From Clostridiales bacterium (GTDB taxonomy: Bacteria; Bacillota; Clostridia; Oscillospirales; Oscillospiraceae): a stretch of 14,883 bases of DNA. The stretch spans positions 1 to 14,883 of the forward strand of contig DXYV01000056.1 of NCBI GenBank assembly GCA_019415645.1. The letters run 5' to 3'. Positions 1 through 6,993 of this stretch are shown here, in pieces. Numbering within the stretch: the first letter of the stretch is position 1; the number at the start of each line of letters is the position of its first letter. The notes beneath the pieces were generated by a model that saw only the letters and a program-made list of their open reading frames with translations, had not been told where the DNA came from and did no database searches. The translations under genes and the position numbers were made by a program.

Positions 1-634
1 GCGCGGGGGAATCGCCGTCCTCGTCCACCGGGGGGGCGGGACGCTGGCGGGGCTTATCCGCCAGCAGCTCCTGATAGGCGTTGGCGGCAAAGTTGATCAC
101 GTCGAAGGGGCCGCCGTAGTCGTTGCAGACGTGCTGGGAGAAAATTTTCCACTCGCCGTCCTCTTTGACAAAGTCGTTGCCGTAGCGCTCCCAGATCCAG
201 ATGCCCTCCCGCTTGCCGTGGAAGTTCAGGGTGCTGAAGATCACGCCGGGGGTGTACCAGGAGCAGCGGGCGGACTGGCCGTCATCCGCCACCTCGATGA
301 TGCTGGAGCCCAGCATATGGACCGCGCACTCCATCAGGGGGCGGGGGTCCATGCCCTCCACCTCGGGGTAGCGCTTGACCAGCTGCTTGTAGAAATAGCG
401 GGAGTTCCCGGCCAGGCCGCCGGCCCAGCCCTTGTAGACGGCGTCACGGGTGGTCATGCCGCCGAAGTTGTGGGCCCAGAAGATGTCGTCCCGCTTGGAC
501 CACATGGTATCCAGTTCCTCTTCCGTCTGTCCGGCAGCGTGGAGGATCGCGTGCTTGGACTGAAGATCCTCGCAGGCCTGGCAGGCCTCGGCCACGTCGA
601 TCATGTGCTCCACGGTCATGGTATTCTTATTCAT
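1..634 (-). CDS. SnoaL-like/NTF2-fold protein, type C copy 1 (C1), 3' end beyond window
   Basis: Third gene of the minus-strand cassette. It is open for 211 codons from the ATG at 634 and runs off the left edge. AAGGAGG, overlapping the stop codon of B1, supports the start. Conserved points shared with C2 (6994-7869) are WAHNFGGM at residues 53-60 (WAHQFGRM at the same positions in C2), a histidine at residue 106 followed by a strand reading IIEVADDGQSA, and G-I-W-I-W-E-R-Y-G-x-DF ahead of a Trp-containing strand. The H-x6-IEV pattern is where SnoaL_4/scytalone dehydratase-like NTF2 folds carry their active-site His. The usual Asp after the first helix appears to be Ala in a hand alignment. 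No signal peptide is seen, so it is probably cytoplasmic. Family assignment is by fold-level motifs; the reaction is unknown. Confidence 0.85.
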   Translation of the reverse strand, partial: MNKNTMTVEHMIDVAEACQACEDLQSKHAILHAAGQTEEELDTMWSKRDDIFWAHNFGGMTTRDAVYKGWAGGLAGNSRYFYKQLVKRYPEVEGMDPRPLMECAVHMLGSSIIEVADDGQSARCSWYTPGVIFSTLNFHGKREGIWIWERYGNDFVKEDGEWKIFSQHVCNDYGGPFDVINFAANAYQELLADKPRQRPAPPVDEDGDSPA

Positions 635-649
635 GTTCGATTCCCCTCC

Positions 650-1321
650 TTAGCCTTTGTTCTTGGGATTGCCCTCGGGACCGCAGCTCACCGTCTCGGA
701 GAAGGTGGCATAGGGCTCCGGAATGATGGGATAGGGATAGTAGTTATAGCGGGTGTTGTAGGCGTCCATGGGCAGCGTGGGCGTCCCGAACTCCACGGCG
801 ACGGGGTCGTCCTTCGGGTCCAGATCCACCGGTAGGTCCTCGTAGGGCTGGCCGGCCCGGCACTGCATGTCGGTACCCACGAACAGGTGCCAGATCTTCC
901 AGTCGTCGCCCTCCTTGATCAGGTCGGCCGCGGCTTTCTCCGCAATCCAGAGGGGGACCAGCTTTCCGTCCACCAGCTGCGTCTCATAAGAGGCATTATA
1001 CCACATTGCCTGGATGGTTTGTCCATCTTCTGCCTCCACCACGCGAATCGTGGCCACAGGGTGACACACACAGGTGCCGGGGGCGCCGAAGGGATTGCGG
1101 TCCACATAGTATTTCTTGATCTCGTCCATGCCCACGTAGTAGCCCCAGTTTTTCCCGTAGGAGGCGGTTTTCTGGTGCTCGGGGTCCTGGACCCAGAGCT
1201 CCTCCAGGGCTTGGGCCCGGCGGTTGGCGGACATATAGTAGGCGTTTTTGGCGAGGACGGTCTTGGCCTCTTCCTTATCCCAGACGCGGCGGATGCGCTC
1301 TTCCTGCGTAAACTGTTTCAT
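650..1321 (-). CDS. SnoaL-like/NTF2-fold protein, type B copy 1 (B1)
   Basis: A protein of 223 residues from the ATG at 1321. An in-frame TTG at 1330 is possible, but it sits only 3 nt from the AGGAGG, whereas the ATG is 12 nt away. The N-terminal helix (FTQEERIRRVWDKEEA) closely matches B2 (YTNEEQVERIWDREEV). Next come ELWVQDPEH and WGYYVGMDEI, again shared with B2, then CVCH with the His at residue 87, and a C-terminal half containing AADLIKEGDDWKIWHLFV, the WK-x-WH strand typical of these folds. The tail is PEPYATFSETVSCGPEGN. The gene lies 21 bp after A1, and its stop overlaps the C1 ribosome binding site, so translational coupling is likely. Cytoplasmic. Substrate and reaction are not predictable; dehydratase or isomerase chemistry is known for some family members. 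Confidence 0.87.
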   Translation of the reverse strand: MKQFTQEERIRRVWDKEEAKTVLAKNAYYMSANRRAQALEELWVQDPEHQKTASYGKNWGYYVGMDEIKKYYVDRNPFGAPGTCVCHPVATIRVVEAEDGQTIQAMWYNASYETQLVDGKLVPLWIAEKAAADLIKEGDDWKIWHLFVGTDMQCRAGQPYEDLPVDLDPKDDPVAVEFGTPTLPMDAYNTRYNYYPYPIIPEPYATFSETVSCGPEGNPKNKG

Positions 1322-1342
1322 GGTCGTCAAAATCCTCCTCTC

Positions 1343-2074
1343 TCAATTCCCGTAGCTGAAGGTGTCTGCGAAGGTGCGGTAGGGCTGGGGAACGGCCGGA
1401 GGCTCCGTAAAGGGCCGGTCGGTCCGGTACGCCGGATACAGCTCGCAGGGCTGCGTGGGCGCAGGCAGCGTCAGCTCCTGGAGGGAAGCAAAGCCCTCCA
1501 GCACGGGATAACCGGGCTCCTTGGTCCAGTCGGTGCCCGCGGGGGCCACCAGGTCCTGCAGGTCCTGCAGGTGCCAGACCTTCCACTCGTCATCCTCCAG
1601 CACGAAGTCGGCGGCCATCCAGCCCCAGCGCCAGGTGGACAGGGGGCCGTACTCGGTGATGTTGCTGTCCAGGCCCATGACCTGCCAGAGACCCTTGGCG
1701 GTCTGGCCGTCCTCCGCCACCTCCACGATGGGGGTGGTCAGGGGCTGGGTGTACATCACGCCGGCGCCGTAGGCCTCCTCCGGGGTCTTATCGCCCAGCT
1801 GCTTGGGGAACAGGGCCTGCATCCGCTCGGTCTTGACCGCGGTCTGGGCAGCGATGGCCTTGTAATAACCGTCGATGGCCTCCAGACCCACATACCAGCC
1901 GTTGTTGACGCCCAGAACGGGCTGCTCCGCCTTCCTGGACCAGAAGCGCTCCACCACGTCAGCGTGCTTGCAGATCATGGTCGTAAAGACGTATTTGCCC
2001 ATCACGTTTTGAATCTCGCGCTGGTCGATAAATCGTCTGGCCAGCTGTTCCGTGGTGTACTGTGTATTTGCCAT
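1343..2074 (-). CDS. SnoaL-like/NTF2-fold protein, type A copy 1 (A1)
   Basis: First gene of the minus-strand cassette, 243 residues. The ATG at 2074 is preceded by AAAGGAA at about 9 nt. Visible order: an amphipathic N-terminal helix with REIQNVMGKY (compare the E-I-x-x-L-x-G-K-Y segment of bile acid 7-alpha-dehydratase BaiE and other SnoaL_4 proteins), VNNGWYVGLEAIDGYY, TPIVEVAEDGQTAKGLW, then WRWGWMAADFVLEDDEWKVW and HLQDLQDL, ending in PQPYRTFADTFSYGN. It aligns with A2 over about 177 residues at roughly 77 identities counted by eye, much closer than to B or C. The family His preceding the TPIVEV strand is not present here (Gln/Thr region), so catalysis by the canonical dyad is doubtful. 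Cytoplasmic, function unknown. Confidence 0.88.
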   Translation of the reverse strand: MANTQYTTEQLARRFIDQREIQNVMGKYVFTTMICKHADVVERFWSRKAEQPVLGVNNGWYVGLEAIDGYYKAIAAQTAVKTERMQALFPKQLGDKTPEEAYGAGVMYTQPLTTPIVEVAEDGQTAKGLWQVMGLDSNITEYGPLSTWRWGWMAADFVLEDDEWKVWHLQDLQDLVAPAGTDWTKEPGYPVLEGFASLQELTLPAPTQPCELYPAYRTDRPFTEPPAVPQPYRTFADTFSYGN

Positions 2075-2156
2075 GTAGAACCATTCCTTTCCGCCACGTG
2101 TTGAATCTTGTAGCCCTGCCCCGTGGCCCTCTGCGCAGGATTACGTGTTCAAGTAG

Positions 2157-2185
2157 ATTGTACGGGCGGGAGGCCGGAAAGTAAA
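2157..2185 (-). promoter_or_regulatory. Predicted promoter of A1-B1-C1
   Basis: Read on the minus strand: -35 TTTACT (2185-2180), 17-bp spacer, -10 TACAAT (2162-2157), giving a start near 2150. The same -10 hexamer and nearly the same -35 (TTTACA) occur in the binding-protein promoter at 3545-3574, below a matching upstream element. Confidence 0.65.
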
Positions 2186-2223
2186 ATAGTGCTTTGGAAT
2201 GCGGTTATGTTCCGACGGTCATA
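2181..2223 (-). promoter_or_regulatory. Operator-like element upstream of A1 (matches 3507-3549)
   Basis: Minus-strand reading begins TATGACCG, then 6 nt, then CATAACCG and CATTCCAAAG, ending in TATTTTAC at the -35 box. It aligns without gaps to 3507-3549 at 31 of 43 positions. Two half-sites of pattern YATRACMG repeat with a 14-bp period, and the T-N11-A spacing expected of a LysR box is present (CAT...CCA). The position just upstream of -35 fits an activator site. That the adjacent LysR binds here is inferred. Confidence 0.6.
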
Positions 2224-2304
2224 CTCCTTGGGGCAGAAGGAATTGCGCCCGCGCTGCGGGGCGGAAAAAAGCCTGCCGGGGTCTCCGCGCGGTCTGTCAG
2301 CCCC

Positions 2305-2333
2305 TTTTCAAAACGTAAAATTTGTGCTATGCT
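2305..2333 (+). promoter_or_regulatory. Predicted promoter of LysR1
   Basis: -35 TTTTCA (2305-2310), 17-bp spacer, extended -10 TGC-TATGCT (hexamer 2328-2333). The start would be near 2340, about 85 nt ahead of the ATG. The -35 is weak, and the TG extension compensates. Confidence 0.5.
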
Positions 2334-2423
2334 TTGCTCTGGAAAAAGGAAGAATGTGCGGGGCAAATTTCCTCCGTTCTGAGGGGGAGCAGGAGGCCGC
2401 AAACTGGAAGAAAGGGGTACGGT

Positions 2424-3365
2424 ATGGATCTATATCAGTTGGAATGCTTTCGCGTGGTGGCGGAAATGGAACACATCAGCAACGCCGCCCAGCGGCTGCA
2501 CATCACGCAGCCGGCCTTGAGCAAAATCATCGGACGAGTGGAGGACTATGCGGGGACCGCGCTGTTCGACCGGGTCAAGGGGAAGATCCAGCTCAACGAC
2601 AGCGGAAAGATTTTTGCCCGCACCCTGGATCAGATGTTTACGGCGCTCAACCTGGGGCTGGAGGAGCTCCACGCCCTGACCCGGGAGGAGGCCCACCAGA
2701 TCCGCGTGGCCTCGTCCACGGACGGAATTTTTCTGCTGATCGGGGACAAATTCCATGTGGATCGCCCGGACGCCCAGATTCGGTACAGTGTCATGCCGCC
2801 GGAGCACATCCGGCAGGAGTTCATGCGGGGCAACCTGGACTTTGCCCTGACGGACTATCCCCTTCAGGATGTGGGGGCGGAGTGGAAATTCATCTCCGAG
2901 GAAGAGGTCCTGCTCACGGTCCAGCCGGAGAGCCCACTATGGGGACGCAAGGAGATTTCCTTTGCGGAGCTGAAGCATGTGGGAATCAAATGCGAGGCAT
3001 TGGGCGACCCTCTGCGGGACAAGATCGAGGAGTGCTGCGCGGCCGCCGGCTTTAAGCCCAATATCGTTATTGAGAGCACCATCGGCAGCGGCGGCGGGCT
3101 GATCAAGTCCTTTCCCCATGTGGTCAGCTTTATGCCGGCCCACCGGTTTATGCAGGTGCTCCAGGCCCATCCGGGTGTGGAACAGCGGATACAGGGAATC
3201 CGCCTGACCGGGCCGACCTGTACCCGGGTCACCGGAATCGCCCGCCGGAGCGAGCGGGGCATGACCAAGCTCGCCCAGGAATTTTATGATTTTGTCTGGG
3301 ATTACTTCATCCACCTGGACCAAGAGGTGCGCCGCTTCCTGGACGCCTATTTTGCCCGGCGCTGA
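2424..3365 (+). CDS. LysR-family transcriptional regulator (LysR1)
   Basis: 313 residues, normal for the family. The start at 2424 was chosen because AAAGGGG lies 6 nt upstream and the protein then opens MDLYQLECFRVVAEMEHIS, the canonical LysR N-terminus; a longer frame upstream lacks such support. The winged helix-turn-helix spans about residues 3-60, with the recognition segment AAQRLHITQPALSKIIGRVE at 21-40. From about 90 onward is the periplasmic-binding-protein-like co-inducer domain (IRVASSTDGIFLLI, LDFALTDYPL). The C-terminus has an extra acidic/aromatic helix (DYFIHLDQEVRRFLDAYF). It is divergent from A1B1C1 and immediately upstream of the binding-protein gene, so it most likely regulates both in response to the substrate of the system. 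The ligand is unknown. Confidence 0.95.
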   Translation: MDLYQLECFRVVAEMEHISNAAQRLHITQPALSKIIGRVEDYAGTALFDRVKGKIQLNDSGKIFARTLDQMFTALNLGLEELHALTREEAHQIRVASSTDGIFLLIGDKFHVDRPDAQIRYSVMPPEHIRQEFMRGNLDFALTDYPLQDVGAEWKFISEEEVLLTVQPESPLWGRKEISFAELKHVGIKCEALGDPLRDKIEECCAAAGFKPNIVIESTIGSGGGLIKSFPHVVSFMPAHRFMQVLQAHPGVEQRIQGIRLTGPTCTRVTGIARRSERGMTKLAQEFYDFVWDYFIHLDQEVRRFLDAYFARR

Positions 3366-3425
3366 GGGGAGGAACGGGGGAGAAAGCCAGCGCGCCCTCT
3401 GGACATACGAATCACCGGAAAACGG

Positions 3426-3455
3426 AAAAGCCGCCCCCAAAGGCGGCTTTTTCTT
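3426..3455 (+). terminator. Rho-independent terminator of LysR1
   Basis: A 10-bp perfect stem (3426-3435 with 3442-3451), loop CCCAAA, with an AAAA lead and a TTTTTCTT run on the 3' side. It lies 60 bp after the LysR1 stop and separates it from the binding-protein promoter. Confidence 0.85.
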
Positions 3456-3506
3456 ATGCAAGATTCTTTGGCGGAAGGCCCAATCTGCAAGGGCTTTTGT
3501 GCAATC

Positions 3507-3549
3507 TATAACAGAATGAGCATGACCGTATTCCAAAAGGCAATTTTAC
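3507..3549 (+). promoter_or_regulatory. Operator-like element upstream of the binding-protein gene
   Basis: TATAACAG, 6 nt, CATGACCG, TATTCCAAAAGG, ending in ATTTTAC at the -35 box. It matches the A1 element (2181-2223, minus strand) at 31 of 43 positions without gaps, including the tandem half-sites with 14-bp period. It probably marks co-regulation of both arms; the binding protein is inferred to be LysR1. Confidence 0.6.
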
Positions 3550-3574
3550 ATCCGCCCCCGGCATGGAGTACAAT
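3545..3574 (+). promoter_or_regulatory. Predicted promoter of the binding-protein gene and A2-B2-C2
   Basis: -35 TTTACA (3545-3550), 18-bp spacer, -10 TACAAT (3569-3574). The start is near 3581, about 50 nt before the ATG at 3633. No promoter can fit in the 29 nt between the hairpin at 5426-5457 and A2, so this is the best candidate to serve the whole downstream set. Confidence 0.6.
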
Positions 3575-3632
3575 CACGATGCAGAACCGGACCAGACTTT
3601 GGAATGGACCAATACAAAAAGGAGGACCCAGA

Positions 3633-5398
3633 ATGAAGAAAGCAACTCGCCGAATCGCCGCGCTGCTGTCTGTCAGCGCTCTGCTGTCCCTGACCGCCTG
3701 CGGAGGCCCCATCGAGCAGACCCCTTCCACCTCCCCTCTGCCAGTACCCCGACCGAGAGCCAGACGGCGGAAGTGCTCAGCACGGAGCCCAGCTACGGCG
3801 GCTCCGTCACGCTTTATTACAACTCGGACATCAACGCTTACTACGACCCCGCCATCAACGACACCGCCTGCTACGCCCTGTGGCTGGAGAGTCTGTTTGC
3901 CTATGATGTGACTACGCCCACCGACGAGTTCCAGATTCAGGGCGACTATATCCCCTCCTCCTGCCTGACCGGACAGATCGCCGACACCTGGAGCTGGGAC
4001 GAGGAGGCCGCCACGATCACGGTGAATCTGCGGCAGGACGTCTACTTCCAGGATAAAGAGCCCTACAACGGCCGCCAGCTGGTCGCCAGCGACGTCAAGT
4101 GGTCCTACGACCGCATCTTGGGCATCGGCTCGGGCTACGACGAGCCGCTGGAGTGCGAGGCCGACTGGGCCTCCCGCCTGACCATGATCGAGTCCATTGA
4201 GTGCCCGGATGACTTCACCGTGGTGTTCCACCTGAGCACCAACACCGAGGTGGCCTATGAGACCTTCCAGACCACCTTCCTGAAAATCGGCGGTCCCGAG
4301 TGGGATACCCTGACTGCCGAGCAGCAGAGCAGCCTGGAGTACGCCAGCGGCACCGGCCCGTACATCGTGACCGAGCTGGTGGCCGGCAGCAGCGTGACGC
4401 TGGTGAAGAACGAGAACTACTATGACACCGACGACCGCTACCCCGAGAACAAGCTGCCCTATCTGGATGAGATCAACTTCGTGTACATCGCCGACTCCAC
4501 CAACATCGTCAGCCAGTTCACCTCCGGCACGCTGGATTGGTTCGGCTACCGCGCCAACCTCATCAACGATTCCGAGGCCGCCCAGATCGCTGCCTCCGGC
4601 GTCTCCTATATCAAGCAGGATTACTCTGTCTCCCAGCCTGAGTCCATTGCGCTGCGCTGCAATACCGAGCCCTTTAACGACATCCGGGTGCGCCAGGCCC
4701 TCCAGTATGCCATCGACCTGGAGACCCTGAACACCAGCTACTTCGGCAACGAAGGCTCTGCAGTCATTCCCGCCCTGTGGAATCCCACGCTGACCGACTG
4801 GTGCACCATCGGCACCTGGTCCGACGAGCTGCTGGAGCAATATACCTATAACCCCGAGAAGGCGAAGCAGCTGCTGGAGGACGCCGGCTATGGCGACGGC
4901 TTTGAATTCACCGTAGTCATCAGCCCCGACAATGACGTGGACCTGTTTACTTATGTCAACTCCACCTACTTTGCGCCTCTCGGCATCACCATGAACCTGG
5001 AGACGGTCTCCAACTTCTTTGAGGCCAAGACCATCGGTAACGACGAGCACGATACCCGCAGCTCCGCCTCCACCGGTGTGGCTGCCACCAGCAGCCTGAC
5101 CGCTGCGCAGAACCAGACCCTGGACGGCGGCTGGGCTTCCGCCCTGTGGAACGGCGACGCCGAGTACGCCAGCCTGCTGGACAGCCTGGCCAACGCCACT
5201 ACCCTGGCCGACCAGAACCAGTACGCCCAGGAGGCCGACCTGTATTATGCGGAGCAGCACTGGGCCGTCCATCTCTCCGGCCTGAAGACGGTCTCGGAGT
5301 TCTTCTCCACCCGGCTCCAGGGCTATGGTGAGGGCAACCGCCTTTACAGCGGCAAAACCTTTGGCACCGTCGTCTCCCATATGTGGGTTTCCGAGTAA
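3633..5398 (+). CDS. ABC transporter substrate-binding lipoprotein, family 5, with apparent frameshift
   Basis: Extracellular lipoprotein that captures a solute for an ABC importer; family 5 (SBP_bac_5) members bind mostly peptides but also other small molecules. The start at 3633 has GGAGG 7 nt upstream and gives a type II signal peptide, MKKATRR then a hydrophobic stretch and lipobox LTAC with Cys23. From about 3737 the protein continues in another frame, with the expected family 5 features: IADTWSWDEEAATITVNLRQ, GRQLVASDVKWSYDRI, GTGPYIVTEL, RVRQALQYAID and YNPEKAKQLLEDAGY. Repairing one base in the CCCC run at 3733-3736 joins the frames as TPSTSPSASTPTESQT, a normal Ser/Thr/Pro linker, and gives about 588 residues. 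As written, the signal-peptide frame stops at 3911. No permease or ATPase gene lies in this window. Confidence 0.85.
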
Positions 5399-5425
5399 AT
5401 CAGTGTTCTTCTATCCCTTCTGTGC

Positions 5426-5457
5426 GGAAAGGGCCAGTCAAACGACTGGCCCTTTCC
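5426..5457 (+). terminator. Strong intercistronic hairpin after the binding-protein gene
   Basis: A perfect 14-bp stem (5426-5439 with 5444-5457), loop AAAC, followed by CATAACAG rather than a T run. It could terminate weakly or act as an RNA-stabilising or attenuating element, giving more binding-protein message than A2B2C2 message. It lies 27 bp after the stop and 29 bp before A2. Confidence 0.6.
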
Positions 5458-5486
5458 CATAACAGAACAGCTGTAAGGAGGTTTCC

Positions 5487-6230
5487 ATGAGACAAGTCTT
5501 TACCACAGAAGAAAAAATGGGCCGCTGGGAGGACCTGCGGGAGATCAAAAACCTAATGGGCCGCCTGTCTACGGACTATGTGCTGAAGCGGCAGCGGGAG
5601 ATGTTCCGCACCTATTGGAGTACACGGGAGGACGTGTGCCTGGGAATCAACGAGGGCTGGTTCACGGGCCGGACCCATGTGGCACGCTACTATGACGTCC
5701 AGGCCGAGCGCATCGCGCTGGAGAGCCGGCTCATCCAACAGGCCTTCCCCGAGGAGCTGGGCGGCAAGACGCCGGAGGAGGTCTACGGCGTCGGCATGAT
5801 GGACTATAAGCCGGTGGATACGCCGGTGGTGGAGATCGCAGGTGACGGCCAGACCGCCAAGGGAATCTGGTGTCTGCGGGGCTCCCATTCTGTACTGACG
5901 CCGGGCGGTCCCCAGGCCTTCTGGGAGTGGGGCTGGTTCGCCGCCGACTTCATTCTGGAGGAGGGGGACTGGAAGCTGTGGCACCTGCTCTATCTGCAGG
6001 AGGTGCTGCGGCCCTGCGGGTCCAAATGGACCGGCCCGGCCCCGGCCTACCCGGAGCGCCCGGAGTTCGCGGCTGTCCGGGATTTCCAGCCTGCCCGGCC
6101 AAATGTGCCGGCGGTGCTGCGGGAGCGCTACCACGCCGCGCGGTCCTTTGCTCCCGCGCCCCGGCTTCCGGAGCCTTATCAGACCTTTTCTGAGACCTTC
6201 AGCTATGGATGGGAGGGAGACACGCCATGA
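5487..6230 (+). CDS. SnoaL-like/NTF2-fold protein, type A copy 2 (A2)
   Basis: 247 residues; AAGGAGG sits 5 nt ahead of the ATG. It is a parallel copy of A1: TTEEKMGRWEDLREIKNLMG at the N-terminus, INEGWFTG, FPEELGGKTPEEVYGVGMM, TPVVEIAGDGQTAKGIW, FWEWGWFAADFILEEGDWKL, ending with PEPYQTFSETFSYG. The GKY tyrosine of A1 is replaced (GRL) and the family His position is not His, so this subunit may be non-catalytic. Its last codons overlap the B2 start (ATGA), which points to coupled translation and a fixed subunit ratio. No signal peptide. Function unknown. Confidence 0.88.
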   Translation: MRQVFTTEEKMGRWEDLREIKNLMGRLSTDYVLKRQREMFRTYWSTREDVCLGINEGWFTGRTHVARYYDVQAERIALESRLIQQAFPEELGGKTPEEVYGVGMMDYKPVDTPVVEIAGDGQTAKGIWCLRGSHSVLTPGGPQAFWEWGWFAADFILEEGDWKLWHLLYLQEVLRPCGSKWTGPAPAYPERPEFAAVRDFQPARPNVPAVLRERYHAARSFAPAPRLPEPYQTFSETFSYGWEGDTP

Positions 6231-6988
6231 TCGAACGCGGCTATACCAACGAGGAACAGGTGGAGCGGATCTGGGACCGGGAGGAAGTGACCATGCTGCT
6301 CAACCGCCACTGTTATCTGGCGGCCAATGGCCAGCGCCGGGAGGCGCTGAACACCCTCTGGGTCACCCGGCCGGAGCACCGCGCCACCGCCTCCCTGGGC
6401 TATAACAACGGCTATTACGTGGGCATGGAGGAGATCGTCCGCCACTTTGTGCTGGACGAGGACGCCCGGGTGCGGGCCAGCCTGGTACTCTTCACGGCGG
6501 CGGACCCCGCCCTGGGCGAGGACGCCCTGGGCCTGGGCATGGCCCGGATGGACACCCTGACCACGCCGCTGGTCTATCTGGCCGATGACGGCCGCAGCGC
6601 CCGTTATCTGGGTTACCGCCTGGGCTTTCAGGCCGCGGGGAAGCCGGACGGGGACGCGGACTGCTACCTGGATTTCGGCCTGGTGTTCGCCGACCTGCTG
6701 AAGGAGGACGGGGCGTGGAAGCTCTGGCATCTGGTGCTGGAGCACGACCACACCGTCACCGTGGGCGAACATTACGAGGATCTGCCCGTGCTCCGGGACC
6801 AGTACACGGACCCCCTGGAGGAGCAGAACGGAACGCCCACCATCCAGACGCCGGTCTATCAGCCCCTGTTCGGCTGGGAATATATGTGGCAGGATATGCC
6901 AAAGCCCTACTACACCTATTCGGAGGCTGAGAGCTACGGGCCCGGAGGAAACCTGGGCAAGCCCTACTATGAGCGGGAACGGAGGTAA
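6227..6988 (+). CDS. SnoaL-like/NTF2-fold protein, type B copy 2 (B2)
   Basis: 253 residues from the ATG at 6227, which overlaps the A2 stop as ATGA. GGGAGG lies just upstream, and the homology with B1 (YTNEEQVERIWDREE) begins here, so the in-frame ATG at 6209 is rejected. Shared with B1: LWVTRPEHRATAS, NGYYVGMEEI, FADLLKEDGAWKLWHLVLEH and GEHYEDLPV, then a tail PKPYYTYSEAESYGPGGN. B2 is longer than B1 in the middle (an insertion around DPALGEDALGLGMARMD) and lacks the His found in B1 at the corresponding place. Cytoplasmic, reaction unknown. Confidence 0.88.
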   Translation: MIERGYTNEEQVERIWDREEVTMLLNRHCYLAANGQRREALNTLWVTRPEHRATASLGYNNGYYVGMEEIVRHFVLDEDARVRASLVLFTAADPALGEDALGLGMARMDTLTTPLVYLADDGRSARYLGYRLGFQAAGKPDGDADCYLDFGLVFADLLKEDGAWKLWHLVLEHDHTVTVGEHYEDLPVLRDQYTDPLEEQNGTPTIQTPVYQPLFGWEYMWQDMPKPYYTYSEAESYGPGGNLGKPYYERERR

Positions 6989-6993
6989 TCAGG

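Larger units (their letters stand above)
2075..2423. other. Divergent intergenic control region between A1 operon and LysR1
   Basis: 349 bp without a convincing gene. It holds the leftward A1 promoter, the 43-bp operator-like element and the rightward LysR1 promoter, each listed separately. The leaders are about 75 nt (A1) and about 85 nt (LysR1). The divergent regulator/target layout is typical of LysR systems, where the regulator binds between the genes and controls both. Only short frames are open inside, and none has a good ribosome binding site. Confidence 0.8.

Noticed and set aside
2096..2149. Repeated ACGTGTT (2096-2102 and 2143-2149) in the A1 leader
   Set aside because: Seven bases with a 47-bp period could be chance, and it is not found at the second promoter.
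3720..3745. Programmed -1 frameshifting in the binding-protein gene
   Set aside because: No slippery heptamer or downstream pseudoknot was apparent at the CCCC run, and this protein family is not known for it; an indel or sequence error is simpler.
3506..5380. Very long minus-strand open frame opposite the binding-protein gene (and similar ones opposite lysA, the permease and the flavoprotein)
   Set aside because: GC-rich third codon positions keep the antisense frames open. The translations are Gly/Val/Leu/His-rich with no family motifs, and the sense genes have clear domains and ribosome binding sites.
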